64,000 nucleotides of DNA from Exaiptasia diaphana (Eukaryota > Cnidaria > Anthozoa > Actiniaria > Aiptasiidae). The notes under the pieces were generated by a model. The model did no database searches, was not told the origin of the DNA, and was given only the letters and a program-made list of their open reading frames with translations. The position numbers were made by a program, and so were the translations under genes. The stretch is taken from contig NW_018384547.1 in the NCBI RefSeq assembly GCF_001417965.1, forward strand, positions 40,886-104,885, written 5' to 3'. Each line of letters begins with the position of its first letter. Position 1 is the stretch's first letter. Positions 21,931 through 35,500 of the stretch are shown piece by piece.

Positions 21931-22493
21931 TTCGACTTGGTTCCTGTTGCGGTGCTCTGTAATTTAGTATTATATCTGGGATACAAGTTATAAAACTATT
22001 CGAATTTGATTGTCAACGTCACAATACTTGGAATGTTGTTTTAAAATCACTCAACTGATGCAAAACAAAGCATTTGTCAATAGACGAAACGCCTTCCATT
22101 AGATGTTGGAAAGGTAGTAGATTATATGTAGAATTGTTTTTAAATTCAATAAATAGGTCAAATAAGAGGCTTTTATACTTGTTGCTTGCAAAATCCGTAG
22201 GTCAATTTATAATCAGCGTTGCATGGGAATATAGGATTTGGAGTACTATTTGGCAGCCAATCAGCGCGCACACTTCTGCGAACGGCAACAGCAACGATCT
22301 TCAGCCTGAACTTTTAAAATTTCTGTAACTTGAAGTTTAGCATTCAGGCCTTTCGCTTGATGAAGGGACTTCTTTTGAAACAATTTTGAGTGGTATTCAT
22401 AAACCCGTGAAATACAATTTGTAGCCGATGGGGGCATGAAAACCATATTTGCGGCCATGTGGTTCTGAAAATATCCCAGTACAGACGTAAGAA
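21931..22493 (-). promoter_or_regulatory. BOK: BOK upstream region between ODF2 and BOK
   Basis: About 560 bp separate the ODF2 poly(A) signal from the BOK start, so this must hold the BOK promoter. A CCAATCAG motif (22257-22264; CTGATTGG on the gene strand) fits an NF-Y site about 330 bp upstream of the ATG. The same motif also recurs in repeats of this window, so support is weak. Confidence 0.4.
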
Positions 22494-22499
22494 TTTATT
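22494..22499 (-). terminator. ODF2: Poly(A) signal for ODF2
   Basis: AATAAA on the minus strand (TTTATT at 22494-22499), about 230 bp after the ODF2 stop codon. Confidence 0.6.
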
Positions 22500-22731
22500 C
22501 GCAGCTCGAGAGTTTTTTTATCTATTATATAAAACAATCGCTATACATCAAATATAATTTATGAACATCAGATGAAAAGTCCAGAAAATCAGACTTGAGT
22601 TACTGATAATAGATAGTGATAGAAAAGATATATGGGTCATTAGATCAAGATTGTTTGATTGAATTTAAGAAATCTAACACATATATGATGTAAAAAAAAT
22701 AAAATAGAGTATATATAAAGGTTTTGTTGTG

Positions 22732-25520
22732 CTATCGAGGGGATTCCAGTTCGTCGAAAACGTCTGAGTAGGAAGATTTCAGGAAAGCTACGTAGTTCTG
22801 CATGCTACGTGTTGTACTGTTTGCTTGTTCTAAGCGATCTTTCATGTCGTGTAACTTCGAGTTGAATCTTCGTTCAGCCTTGCAAAAACACAGAAAATGT
22901 TAGCTTTAGACGTAATGGGGTTCCATTCCCAGCAGTGGTTTACGTATAGTCTAAAACACGAGAGAGAGAGAGTTTTATCAAGTAAAGATTCGAGTGTTTT
23001 AAACGGCTTCAAAAACTCTAACACTAATTTGAAACTCAAATCCGTTAAAATTCTTGGAGAATTGCCGTAAAAATACGTTTCGAGATAAATGGGGCAAACT
23101 GATAATGCGCGAATCACTTTACAAAGCACTCTTGCATTCCAAAATGGTGCAGGACGTCTTATAAAATCTACAAGACGAAGTTTCTTTTCAAAATTCACAT
23201 TGACCGTCGTCGAGAACACTCTGTAAGAACTTGAAATACAATGTAATGTGCAAAAAGTATGCTCCAAAACCTTCTGGACATTAGACAACGTTCATATTCC
23301 TAAGAAACTTCTTTCTTTCTCGTGGTCCTTCATAGGTTTTATAAGACATCCGCCATCTTGATACTTTGATTATACCATGATGCCTTAGGCCAGAACAGAG
23401 ATGTCGTGATTAGGGGATACACAAAAGAAGTTTGAATTTTCTTTGAAAAGGTAAAATAAAGGATAACCAAAAGAAATGTGAAAATACAGTCTTTTGACTG
23501 ATTGCAAGAGTGAAAGTGTTATTTTATGGTGCTGGGAAAGGATGGCTAATGCATGGTTGTACTTACCTCGTCCTTAGCTCTTTTCATAGATGCCGCACTG
23601 GCTGTAGCACGACTCAATTGCGTTTCCAAGTCAACGATTCTCGCCTGAGCTGCTCGTTCCTAATTAGAGAACAAATTCCTTGTTAATGGTGATAATTTCG
23701 ATTATAGAGTCTTGTATTAAACGTTGACACGCTCTGAAAATTTATAGAGCTCCCTTATATGTCTACAATATAGTGCAAGGCCGAGGAGACAGAAAAGTAA
23801 TGAGGATGCCAAGAACAACTTCAGATTTCGCACGCCGTGTTGTTTGGTAGTTAGTGAGATCAAGGGGATAACATGTTCGGCTATTAGTGCACCCTTCCAG
23901 CTGGGTTTAAAAGCCTAAAAGTCCGCCGCTATAAGNNGCACTTTAGCCATAGTTAATATTAACTATGCTTTAGCCAATGACTTCAAAAACGTATAGCGCA
24001 CAGCTATCCTTGGTTTCGCCCGTTCTTTATTGTTAAAAATATAAATCTCCTTTTTGTTGGTGTTTGCTCAAAGTGTCGAAACCAACCTTCGCAACATTTT
24101 TCTCTCGTTGTAGCTCTGCTTGTCTTCTNGCTTCGGATAGCGAAGACTCCAGCTGTGACGTCAAGCGCATGTTCTCAGCCCTAAGATCTTCTAGCCGTTG
24201 CTATAAGTAAAAAGGTCTATTAATATACCCGGTGACGTGACGTTTATGTCACAAAGTAATAAACTGAACTGTACAGTTGTGCTGTCACTATCTATCAAAC
24301 TTGTTATTTTATGATAAGCTTGTTCGTTACCTGATTGTGCTCCAAGTTTTCATCTTTTTTCCCCAGCACTCCTATCAGTTCGCGATTTTGCTGCTCGGAT
24401 TCTTTGTTTTTCCTACGGAAACGACAGCGAATTAACGCAAATTGGATAAGGAGACATAAGCCTGTCTTGCAGGTAAAAATTCTTCAACTTTCACTCACTT
24501 CTCAAGATATTCAGTCTTTGTTTGTTTGCCACGAAGTTCGTCTTGAGTTGTGCGAAATTTTTCTCGCATATGCTCGAGCTGATCTGTCTGCATTTCGACC
24601 TGGTAGGAATATGCAGTTAAGATAAAGTGTTCTTACAGACTTCTTGCTAACCCTTCAACCGAAATAATATTAAAAAACGTTCAAGAGCAACATGGCTTAA
24701 TGATTGCTGTGATGTTTGATGTGAAATGCACTTCTCGCACACTTTAAATCCTCGTGATATAGTATGTCTGCTTTAGGTTTTGTTTTCAAAATGGCAAATA
24801 GCTTTGTCATTTCTGTAAATAAAACTCGCGGATTTTGGTAATCATTTTTAAACATCAGCGCGAACTAGAATTCCCATCGTGCTTTTAATGTTTTGCAAAC
24901 CTTAGTGAGACTTTTACCTTTTGCGTCAACTCAGCAATAAGCTTCGTGTGTTCGCTGGCCCGTCGTTCGTAGGTCAGCAGTCTGTCTTGTGAATCTTGAA
25001 GGCGTAACTCAGTGGACTGCAAAAGAAATGTACTTGAAACGAGCGACCCGCCTTTGCTATTTAAAGAGACAATGCTTTAGGGAGCAGATATGAATGTCTT
25101 CATTTCATAAATTTCTAATTTACGTTGCAGAGTATACAGCGTATGTTCTCATCTCTGATAATGCACAAAGTATATGTATATAATTAATGCAAGAGCTTGA
25201 TAAACTCGTCAGATATACACTTTGATTGGCTACTCTCCTACAGATCTAATTTATGATAGACGACTTGAGAAAAATGGTGACCATAAATAAATAAACCCCG
25301 TCATAGGACTCCCTCTTCCTGTCAGAAATTCCACTTTCTTAGTACAAGAACTCACTTTCAAAAGATCAGCGAGTGGCTCCAGTTCAGACAAGCGTTGCTG
25401 CATCTTGAGTTTTTGTTTTTCAGTTTCCATCATTGTTTCTTGGTGTAACCGCTGTGAATCCTGCTCGACGTCGTACATTCGACTTCTTGTTTCCTCGGCT
25501 TCTCGACGGTATTTGTCAAT
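22732..25520 (-). CDS. ODF2: ODF2 conserved C-terminal exons
   Basis: Seven exons: 25356-25520 (55 codons, ends LSELEPLADLLK), 24918-25016, 24499-24599, 24331-24412, 24087-24200 (one N), 23567-23659 (ARIVDLETQLSRATASAASM) and 22732-22878 (SKLHDMKDRLEQANSTTRSM, QNYVAFLKSSYSDVF, stop TAG). They align in order to the human C-terminus. The protein stops soon after the SSYxxVF motif, so this is an ODF2-type short end and not the extended cenexin-1 tail. Confidence 0.93.
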
Positions 25521-26516
25521 CTTTAACAGTGAAAATGTCAGGAATAACGGTATAGTAACTTTAGTTGGATTGTTTTTTTGAATGAAATGGTAGTTTATAA
25601 TGAACAACTGCAACAATTTAATTTGAATGACTCTCTTGGGTAAAAGGAAAATTCCTCTTCTCGCAAGGTAGAGAAGCACAGGCTAGGTGAGGACTGGTAA
25701 CAAGGTGTTTTCAGTTTTCAATTTGTTCATCTTATTTTTCGGCGTTCATCTTAGAGTCGTGTAAATAGGCATGTGGGGTATATTTCTAGAGAACTCTCCT
25801 GGGAATCATAGATATATGTACCCTTAATTACTGTAAGCAAAGTCTTCGATAATATAGCGTTCATCTTAAGGAGCCTTTTTTAAAGAAAACTTGTCTTACG
25901 GCGATATCACAATTACAATGGATAAAATGAATTTATCTATAGCTAGTTCTCCTGTCTGCCTTACCTGTTGCTTATAATCTTCTATTAGTTTTTCATATTG
26001 CGCTGACGTTGCGCGTAAGTGCGCCATTTCACCCTGAATGGAGCTTGACTGAATGAAATAGCATGTAATGAATGATGCTTATCCTTAGCTTTACTCAATT
26101 GGCCTTTCAGAAATTGAAAAATAAACTGGGAACGAGTTCACTTGTTGAAACTGAACCTCACCATATGAAAGACCACCTCCAATTAGTGCTGTGTTAAGAG
26201 TTTGAGCTTATTTGGTTGAATACTCACCGGGTATTCAACCAAATATCAAGAGAATGGTTTTCGGGTACGCTGCTCAAAAGCTCCATAAATGTTTCCTACT
26301 TTTTCGAATCTCCAACGCTTTTAATTATTCTTCCAAATACCATCAAACTCTGCAACAGTACTTATTTTAGTATGCCTTCTTGTCATGGTATCTGTTTTTT
26401 TTTGATTGCTTCAAACTTTATCAAGTTTGCGAAATATGGACCAGTCCTTTTTTGAATTTCGGGATAGCTAATCATTACCTCCTCTTTTATGTCCGGCTAC
26501 TAATAGGAAACATATG

Positions 26517-26550
<34 letters not shown>

Positions 26551-29500
26551 TATACTATTGCGTCAGGAATATTGGCTGTGACGTCGTAGAATATTTGTCA
26601 TATCCCATATCATGTCATATCATGTCATATCCCAATGACGTCAATGCCGTTAGAGAATACTACTTATGACGTCATGGTATACTGTACTGTGCCGTCATGT
26701 AGAATACTACGTATAACGTTATTGTGCATACCTGTCCTTTGTAGTCATCTACCAATCGTTTAAACTGTTTAACATTTGATCTCAACTGTGCATTCTCTGT
26801 CTGTAATGTTACGATCTATACAAACAATTCAACTAATCAGAACCGAAACTGTACGTCTGCAATGTGACTTCAGAAGTTCAGACATCGTGTTAGGCCGATG
26901 TCTAAAAAACGAGGCCTTGTCAAATTTGATTTGAATAAATTCGTGGATAATTATTGCGTGAACTCCAAACATTCCTACATCCAACATTCTTTAATTTAAT
27001 GGAGAGGTTTGTATCGCAGCAGTGATTTTTTCTTGCGAATATTGAAAAGTTAGCATTGGCTACCTTTACTATATGGATACTATATACCACACTGTCTTCC
27101 TCATACCTGTAGCTTTAATTCTTCCATCTTAGTTTTATGAGCTTTAAGCTGAGACTTTAGTTTAATGAGATCTTGTGCCTTGCTGGTTCCCTAAACACAT
27201 CGGTTCGTAAAACCAACTTTTAATACTTGGAATAAAATAGTTATTTTATCTGGTCAAAATTCATGCTTGGATATTTGCATTACTGCTCCCAAAATATCGA
27301 CCAAAAACATTCTAACAGAAATATTCAGCAGAGGCAATTGCTGAAAGTTGGAAAACCTACGTGCGCGCTGATTGGCTAGAATGCTTCTAATGAAAGTGAC
27401 GGCCAAATTTTCAGGAAAAATACAGAACTGGATAACCGGTAAGTAAAAGTAAAAAGTTAGTCCACTGTCTATTTTGCGCAGCAACTGCTTTGCCCAACTT
27501 GTCAGAAGCAAATGCTTAACTGAGTTGCAAGTTGGACGTGTCATGGATAATCAAGTCTTTTATGGTCAATGGATGAATCGGTTGTAATAGAGCGACGATG
27601 TTTCAAGTATTTTGGTGTCTTAGAAAAACTTTGATACAACATGCTCTACAATGTAGATTTGTTGAGAGTTCCCTAATACTACACAGGAATGATTTGCGAT
27701 GTCTTCCTGCATAGCCTCCCTCCCATGCAGCCACATATTTGTGTCGGGATGGCTGCATTAGAGTCTACTACCTGCATAGCTTCTCCTTGTATTCTGGACT
27801 CGTATTCTATCAGTATTGCTCTTAGCTGATCTATCTCTCTAAGTTGAGATGTTCCCTACAATAGAAGCATTAAAATTATCATCTAGCGTTTTATTTATAA
27901 TCGTTGTTACTATTCCAAACATTTGATAGGCTCTTAATCATTATATATGTTGCCATGTTATCGATGGCACAAAGTGGTGTCTTTTGGCCGCTTGATGACT
28001 ACGGAAAAATCCCGTAAAAAAGTTTAGAAACGAAGAACGAGTCTTGTTTTCAGTAGAAAGGTCCTTTACTTTCATTGCTTTTAGTCATCACATGTATCAA
28101 GGAATTAGCAACAAGAACTGATAACCATTATATTCACCACCATGTGACCAGGGCTCGAAAAAACGGCCGGTCAAAGGACAATGTCCTTCTAAATTCGCTA
28201 GATGACCGGCCAAATCGGGTTTTGAAAGGACAAATTGACCTCACACATTTTAGACAAAAAAAAAAAAACCAAAAAAAAAACCAATCAATTCCCAATTCGC
28301 TAAATAAATCTTTTACAAGTCATTAAAATGCTTGCCGATCTTTCTGAATACAAAAACCTCTAAATTAAAAGAAAATAATAGTATAATAAAGTTTTTGTCC
28401 TTTCAAAATTCGACATAACCTTCCAAAATTGAATTTAGAGGGACATCTTGTCCTGCATATGTCTGGCCGTTATTTCGAGCCCTGGTGACTCATCTATGAA
28501 CTACTTTTTACCTGTGCTTTCTGCTCTTGTAATTTGGATTCAAGTTCTTTTATCTTATCTTTTAAAACTTGCGTTTCATTAGAGTTGAAACTTGCCTAAA
28601 AATACGCCTCAGCTTTATAATGCATTCTATACAATACTACTACTGAATGCTTTCAGTATTTATGTTTTTTGTAGAACCTATAACTTACTTAATTAACTAT
28701 ATACCCAAGAGTTAGGGCATAAGATTTTCCATGTCCTACATTTTAAGAGGACCTTGTATTTCGCGGAAAAACGCCGTCCGGCTTTTAAGTTCATACCTGT
28801 AAAAGCTCCCTATCTGTCCTACTCCTATAAGAAGAGACTTCAGCTCGAAGATTCTCTAGCTCGTCTGATTTAAACCTCGACTTAGAGAAAATGATAAGAA
28901 AATTAGCCAACTAAAACTATAGCGGTGATCGAATCATCAGAATATATAATCCACTTAGATCTCGTACCTTGTTCCTAAATTCATCTACCAAAGAATTCGT
29001 AACATCTAGTGAGCCTTGTAACTTGTTGATCTCGTTCTCCTTTAGAACAACCTGCGTTACAACACCACAAGGTCGAGTTAAAAAGGGAATGAGGATACCA
29101 AAGAGACGTTTTGTATTCACACAAAATCAATATGATCTATTTTTCATTTACATGAGCTTATTCATTAGGGCTCCGCCGCTATCTTTTCATCAATCAATCT
29201 TCAAGTAAATGCTTTCTAAGAAGCTCTGTACTTCCCTGTCTTTCTGAATTTTCAATCTATTATCAGTCCATACACTCAATCTCGATGGCTATGTGATCAA
29301 GTAACGTCAACAGCTTTTATAACGCAAGTATACTGCCACACAAGAGTGTTATTGAGATTGTGGTAGGGTTGTCGTACGTATTCCATATATGGTATTAACT
29401 AACAAGCGTATAGAGGCCCCTAACAAGCGAATAGAAGCACCGAGGCGGATTTGTAGTACGTATTCCATATATGGTATTAACTAACAAGCGTATAGAGGCC

Positions 29501-32500
29501 CCTAACAAGCGAATAGCGGCCCCTAAGGAATCCCAATTTACCGGTGCTATTAGCAATGCAAAATACTTTAAATGTCACAAACAATTCGTTGTTTGCCAGC
29601 GTAATCTCTCGTGGTCAAGTTAGTTAAGGCGCTTTACATTTGTAGTCGAAGGGTTAGGTTTAGGGAAAAGGACGGGTCAGGCTATAAAATGTTAAATTCA
29701 TAATTCTAAGTTAAAATTTGATAAGAAAATTTTTAATAAGTTAAGGCGTAGCTAAAAAGCTGGAATAAGTCGATAAAAAACTGTAGAAAAATATACAAGT
29801 GAAAAAAAGTATGGACCCCTGTTCGCTTGTTAGGTGCTTCTATTCGCTTGTTAGGTGGTTCTATTTGCTTGTTAGGTGCTTCTATTCGCTTGTTAGTTTG
29901 TGCCATATATGGAATACGTACTACAAACCCGCCTCGTGTTATTTTCTAACCTGTCTTTCTAATCTGTCCATTCTATCCTCGTAATTCTTGATTTGTGCAA
30001 CCAATCTTTCTATTTCTGCAGATTTACTCCTAGTCTAAGGTAGGAAATATTATAATCATGTGTGCTTCGCATACTGTGATTCTCGCTGTTCTTTGGTTTT
30101 CTGTATATAACATTGAGAGAATGTGACGAGAGCCAAAGGAAAATAGAAGGAGTATCATTATTTAACNTATCCGTTGAAAGAACATATTATAATAATAAAG
30201 ATCTCAAAGTTTGATTGCTCTAACATTCAAGGACCAGAAATTACAGGTGTTTGAAATTGCAAAGACTTTAAAGTGAAAATCAGCATTGACGCAAGCCTTG
30301 TTTTCACGTTTTAGCTACATTTCAAATGCTCGTAACTCTGCTGATATTCAACATTTCAAACTAAAACTCTGCCAATTTACTAGTTTAGATGTATTCTTTT
30401 ATATGGTAAAAACAGATTTTGAAAAAAAACATTTAATGTGCTCATTCTCAGTCTTCTGCTCGTTTTTCATATGGTCCATAGTTGACTGATTTCATACTTA
30501 AACACTAGAAGAACCTGAACGGGATGAATGGGATGAACTAAAAAAAGGAACCCTTAAAAATCTTTACATAATTTTGTGAAGCTCCTCAGTAGAGGGGAGG
30601 GCTGTCTGATCCCATTTTCCAATTTATTTTTTTGTCAAAATCCCATTCCCATCCCTCCCTTCTAATATATTACTGGTCCCTTTATAGCGGAGCTCCCGCG
30701 CGGGCCGAAGGCCCGCGCGAGCGGAGCACCATAACTAAGGAAAAATGGTAAACCCATAGACCTTTTCTGAGATACGAAATCATGGTGCATTGTGGTCTAG
30801 TTTCAGTACAAACAACACCATATTTGGCCACATGAACAAAAGATGTTTGTACCGAATCTAGACCACGATGCAAAGCGTCATGCTATTTCAGAAAAGGCCT
30901 ATGAGGTTGAGTTTTGATCAACCGACACAGGAAGCCCAGTTGTCCTTCCGTACGTACGTCCGTCCGTCCGTGTACATCGCGATTCTGATTGGCTACTTTT
31001 GAGAAGGCGGGAAAAGGAAGCGCGCTCGCGTCAGTTTTTGAAAGCAGCTTTTTCACCACAACGACTCCATTTTTGTCCTTTCAAATACTTTATTCTGCGC
31101 CAAATGTCGGAAAATCAACGGGTAGCTAACGGAAAGCGATCTTTATCTGAAGAAGAAAAGACAAGAAGAAGAGAAAGAGAGCGTCGAAGAAGTCTAAGTG
31201 AAGAACAACGCAGGCTTGAAAGCAAATCGAGAAACTAGTGAACGCCAAAGACAACGATTATTGATGGAGAATTTCTCAGGGGAGAATTGACATATTCTCC
31301 GACGATACCGTGGCGTTATTAAACAAATGGCGGTATGTTAGATTATAATGTGCAAGCGGTTTCTGGTGCTCAAATTAAGTAAACTTAAGCTTATATCAGT
31401 TCTTCTACTTCAAGAACCTTTGGCAGTTTTAACCTGGTTTAAATTTGCTTTTGAATTTGAAAATCTTCACCTGATACACTTCAAAACGTTAAATGAGCTT
31501 GTTGACAATGAAATTATGTGCGAATTGTGTACACGTTTCGTACACGTACATTCTATCCACTATAATAATCTTCTTTGACATAAAACTACTCGGATGTTTT
31601 AATTTATAAAACTATGCATTTTGAAAAGAGAGCCTTGATGTTTAAATTGAATATTCAGATTTTACTCTTTATTCTTCAATAAACTCTTTAATACAAACTG
31701 TCAACAAATACAGAGAGCAAAGATAAGCAAAGAATTTGAAGTGTTGAAAAATGGATAATCATTATGATTATTATGATTCCTTTGTTTACAAAACTGTCAA
31801 AATGTATTTATTACATTGATTAGTGTCATTCCTGTGTGATCAAATTACTATTACGTATGTTTCCTGTGTGATTGAAAAACCACCCAAACTGTCAAATTGC
31901 ATAAATGACCCATAAATCATTTTTTTTGGATCACTGTATGATTGAAAAATATCAACTGCCAAAATGCATTTATTATTATTTATCATTCCTGTGTGATTGA
32001 ATAAAGGATATTACATGGGTGCATGGAAATATTGTGCTAACTCGTGGGATATATAAATTCAAAACTTGAAGATAAAATTCATATCTTCAAGCGACAGCTG
32101 TAATGTTCTGTCTATTAAATGACATTTGTGTAAGCAAAAGTCTGTAGTTACATAAACATTAGAAGATCAAAAAGTTTGAACATTTCAAGAATATGAATTT
32201 ATGATTTCTGCATGATTGAATAATGCCAAAACTGTCAAAATGCATTTATATTATTTGATGATTCCTGTAAAGATTGAAAAATATCAACTATTAAGAATTT
32301 AAAACAACAAAATTGCAAACAATTTTTATTGACATGATGCATTTGTTGTTATTTTTATTATTTCTGCATGATTGAAAAATTTCAAAACTGTCAAAATGCA
32401 TTTGTTATTATTTTATGTTTCCTTTAATGATTGAAAAATACCAAAACTGCCAAAATGCATTTAATATTATTTATAATTCCTGTATGATTGAAAAATGTCA

Positions 32501-35500
32501 AAGTTTCAAAATATATTAAGAATTAATATTAATTTATGATTTCTAAGGAAGTTTTATTTTGGTAAATAACCACAAGAATTCAAAATAAGTGGTTTTCTTT
32601 ACATATAATTATATATATCACTGATTTGCATCAACAAAGCTGAAGAGAAAAAGTTTAATAATTATTTAATGTAGTGCCATGGAATTTTTTTGTTAGCAAA
32701 AATAAATTATTCTTGACAAAACATGTACTAAAAATCTGACCAATGTGTCTTGCATCACATCTTCATCCAACATGCATATCTTTTGGGAGCTCCGCTATTA
32801 GGTTTTACCTAATTTTTATATTATATGTTGCCATGTTATCGATGGCACAAAGTGGTGTCTTTTGGCCGCTTGATGACTACGGAAAAATCCCGTAAAAAAG
32901 TTTAGAAACGAAGAACGAGTCTTGTTTTCAGTAGAAAGGTCCTTTACTTTCATTGCTTTTAGTCATCACATGTATCAAGGAATTAGCAACAAGAACTGAT
33001 AACCATTATATTCACCACCATGTGACCAGGGCTCGAAAAAACGGCCGGTCAAAGGACAATGTCCTTCTAAATTCGCTAGATGACCGGCCAAATCGGGTTT
33101 TGAAAGGACAAATTGACCTCACACATTTTAGACAAAAAAAAAAAAACCAAAAAAAAAACCAATCAATTCCCAATTCGCTAAATAAATCTTTTACAAGTCA
33201 TTAAAATGCTTGCCGATCTTTCTGAATACAAAAACCTCTAAATTAAAAGAAAATAATAGTATAATAAAGTTTTTGTCCTTTCAAAATTCGACATAACCTT
33301 CCAAAATTGAATTTAGAGGGACATCTTGTCCTGCATATGTCTGGCCGTTATTTCGAGCCCTGGTGACTCATCTATGAACTACTTTTTACCTGTGCTTTCT
33401 GCTCTTGTAATTTGGATTCAAGTTCTTTTATCTTATCTTTTAAAACTTGCGTTTCATTAGAGTTGAAACTTGCCTAAAAATACGCCTCAGCTTTATAATG
33501 CATTCTATACAATACTACTACTGAATGCTTTCAGTATTTATGTTTTTTGTAGAACCTATAACTTACTTAATTAACTATATACCCAAGAGTTAGGGCATAA
33601 GATTTTCCATGTCCTACATTTTAAGAGGACCTTGTATTTCGCGGAAAAACGCCGTCCGGCTTTTAAGTTCATACCTGTAAAAGCTCCCTATCTGTCCTAC
33701 TCCTATAAGAAGAGACTTCAGCTCGAAGATTCTCTAGCTCGTCTGATTTAAACCTCGACTTAGAGAAAATGATAAGAAAATTAGCCAACTAAAACTATAG
33801 CGGTGATCGAATCATCAGAATATATAATCCACTTAGATCTCGTACCTTGTTCCTAAATTCATCTACCAAAGAATTCGTAACATCTAGTGAGCCTTGTAAC
33901 TTGTTGATCTCGTTCTCCTTTAGAACAACCTGCGTTACAACACCACAAGGTCGAGTTAAAAAGGGAATGAGGATACCAAAGAGACGTTTTGTATTCACAC
34001 AAAATCAATATGATCTATTTTTCATTTACATGAGCTTATTCATTAGGGCTCCGCCGCTATCTTTTCATCAATCAATCTTCAAGTAAATGCTTTCTAAGAA
34101 GCTCTGTACTTCCCTGTCTTTCTGAATTTTCAATCTATTATCAGTCCATACACTCAATCTCGATGGCTATGTGATCAAGTAACGTCAACAGCTTTTATAA
34201 CGCAAGTATACTGCCACACAAGAGTGTTATTGAGATTGTGGTAGGGTTGTCGTACGTATTCCATATATGGTATTAACTAACAAGCGTATAGAGGCCCCTA
34301 ACAAGCGAATAGAAGCACCGAGGCGGATTTGTAGTACGTATTCCATATATGGTATTAACTAACAAGCGTATAGAGGCCCCTAACAAGCGAATAGCGGCCC
34401 CTAAGGAATCCCAATTTACCGGTGCTATTAGCAATGCAAAATACTTTAAATGTCACAAACAATTCGTTGTTTGCCAGCGTAATCTCTCGTGGTCAAGTTA
34501 GTTAAGGCGCTTTACATTTGTAGTCGAAGGGTTAGGTTTAGGGAAAAGGACGGGTCAGGCTATAAAATGTTAAATTCATAATTCTAAGTTAAAATTTGAT
34601 AAGAAAATTTTTAATAAGTTAAGGCGTAGCTAAAAAGCTGGAATAAGTCGATAAAAAACTGTAGAAAAATATACAAGTGAAAAAAAGTATGGACCCCTGT
34701 TCGCTTGTTAGGTGCTTCTATTCGCTTGTTAGGTGGTTCTATTTGCTTGTTAGGTGCTTCTATTCGCTTGTTAGTTTGTGCCATATATGGAATACGTACT
34801 ACAAACCCGCCTCGTGTTATTTTCTAACCTGTCTTTCTAATCTGTCCATTCTATCCTCGTAATTCTTGATTTGTGCAACCAATCTTTCTATTTCTGCAGA
34901 TTTACTCCTAGTCTAAGGTAGGAAATATTATAATCATGTGTGCTTCGCATACTGTGATTCTCGCTGTTCTTTGGTTTTCTGTATATAACATTGAGAGAAT
35001 GTGACGAGAGCCAAAGGAAAATAGAAGGAGTATCATTATTTAACTGCGGACGAGGACCTAAGGAGAAATAACCTTGAGGCAAGTGAGAACCAGAAAGTGA
35101 GTCATTAACATTAACAGTTTAGTAATGTGCAGTTCTCCCTTACCACGAGTGGGTCAGTCTTTCTTAATCTATGCTAGTTTGCCTTCATTCATGTGCTGAA
35201 ATTGTTAAGGTATAGGGCTGCCTCTACAACATCTTACTCAAAAGTGATGATCTAGTTACCTCGTGCCTATGCTCCTCAACTATATATCGTGTTTCGTCGA
35301 CGCAGCCTTGAAGTTGAATTTTCTCTCTTTCTAACGATTCCATCTAAAGTTTTTCAACATTAGCTTCTATTAAGGTAAGTATGGATGCTATTCTCAACTT
35401 TCATAAGGACATTTGCGTCAGGGGATTTGGATGTCGATATTCGTGGGGTGAAAATCTTAATTAAAATTTTAGCTCCCATTATAGAACGAAACACGAACCA

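Larger units (their letters stand above)
27944..30166. repeat. 2223-bp identical duplication, copy 1 (ends at an N)
   Basis: It matches 32822-35044 at a constant offset of 4878 bp. By eye I found no difference, including in two homopolymer runs of 13 and 10 A. It carries ODF2 exons 28512-28595, 28797-28880, 28968-29051 and 29951-30034 plus two MITEs. The position after its last base (30167) is N, consistent with a scaffold join. Confidence 0.93.
30684..32798. mobile_element. Candidate element with ATAGCGGAGCTCCC termini and minisatellite
   Basis: Inverted 14-bp ends ATAGCGGAGCTCCC (30684) and complement (ending 32798). Just inside the left end is a strong GC hairpin (GCGGGCCGAAGGCCCGC). A nested palindrome lies at 30755-30903 and a (CGTC)-rich short repeat near 30950. 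An Arg/Glu-rich ORF is at 31104-31238, and a degenerate tandem array of a TGATTGAAAAAT...AAAACTGTCAAAATGCATTT-type unit occupies about 31785-32530. Half an element end of the same kind occurs near 58590. Superfamily unknown; a Helitron-like origin is only a possibility. Confidence 0.55.
30167..32821. other. Segment between the two identical duplications
   Basis: It starts at the N and holds no ODF2 exon. 30168-30680 is mostly unassigned, with a tract near 30590-30660 rich in TCCCAT. 30684-32798 is a candidate mobile element. It is either inserted DNA between two true copies or a misjoined contig end. Confidence 0.6.

Noticed and set aside
22257-22264. CCAAT box as firm proof of the BOK promoter
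   Set aside because: The same GATTGGCT-type motif appears in repeats and introns (11140, 25217, 27370, 30985), so by itself it is weak evidence.
22842-23288. 148-codon minus-strand ORF as a separate gene
   Set aside because: Part is the last ODF2 exon read in another frame and the rest is a foldback-family repeat shared with 41255 and 61429.
31785-32530. CRISPR-like array
   Set aside because: Units are degenerate, unequal in spacing and in animal DNA; it is a minisatellite.
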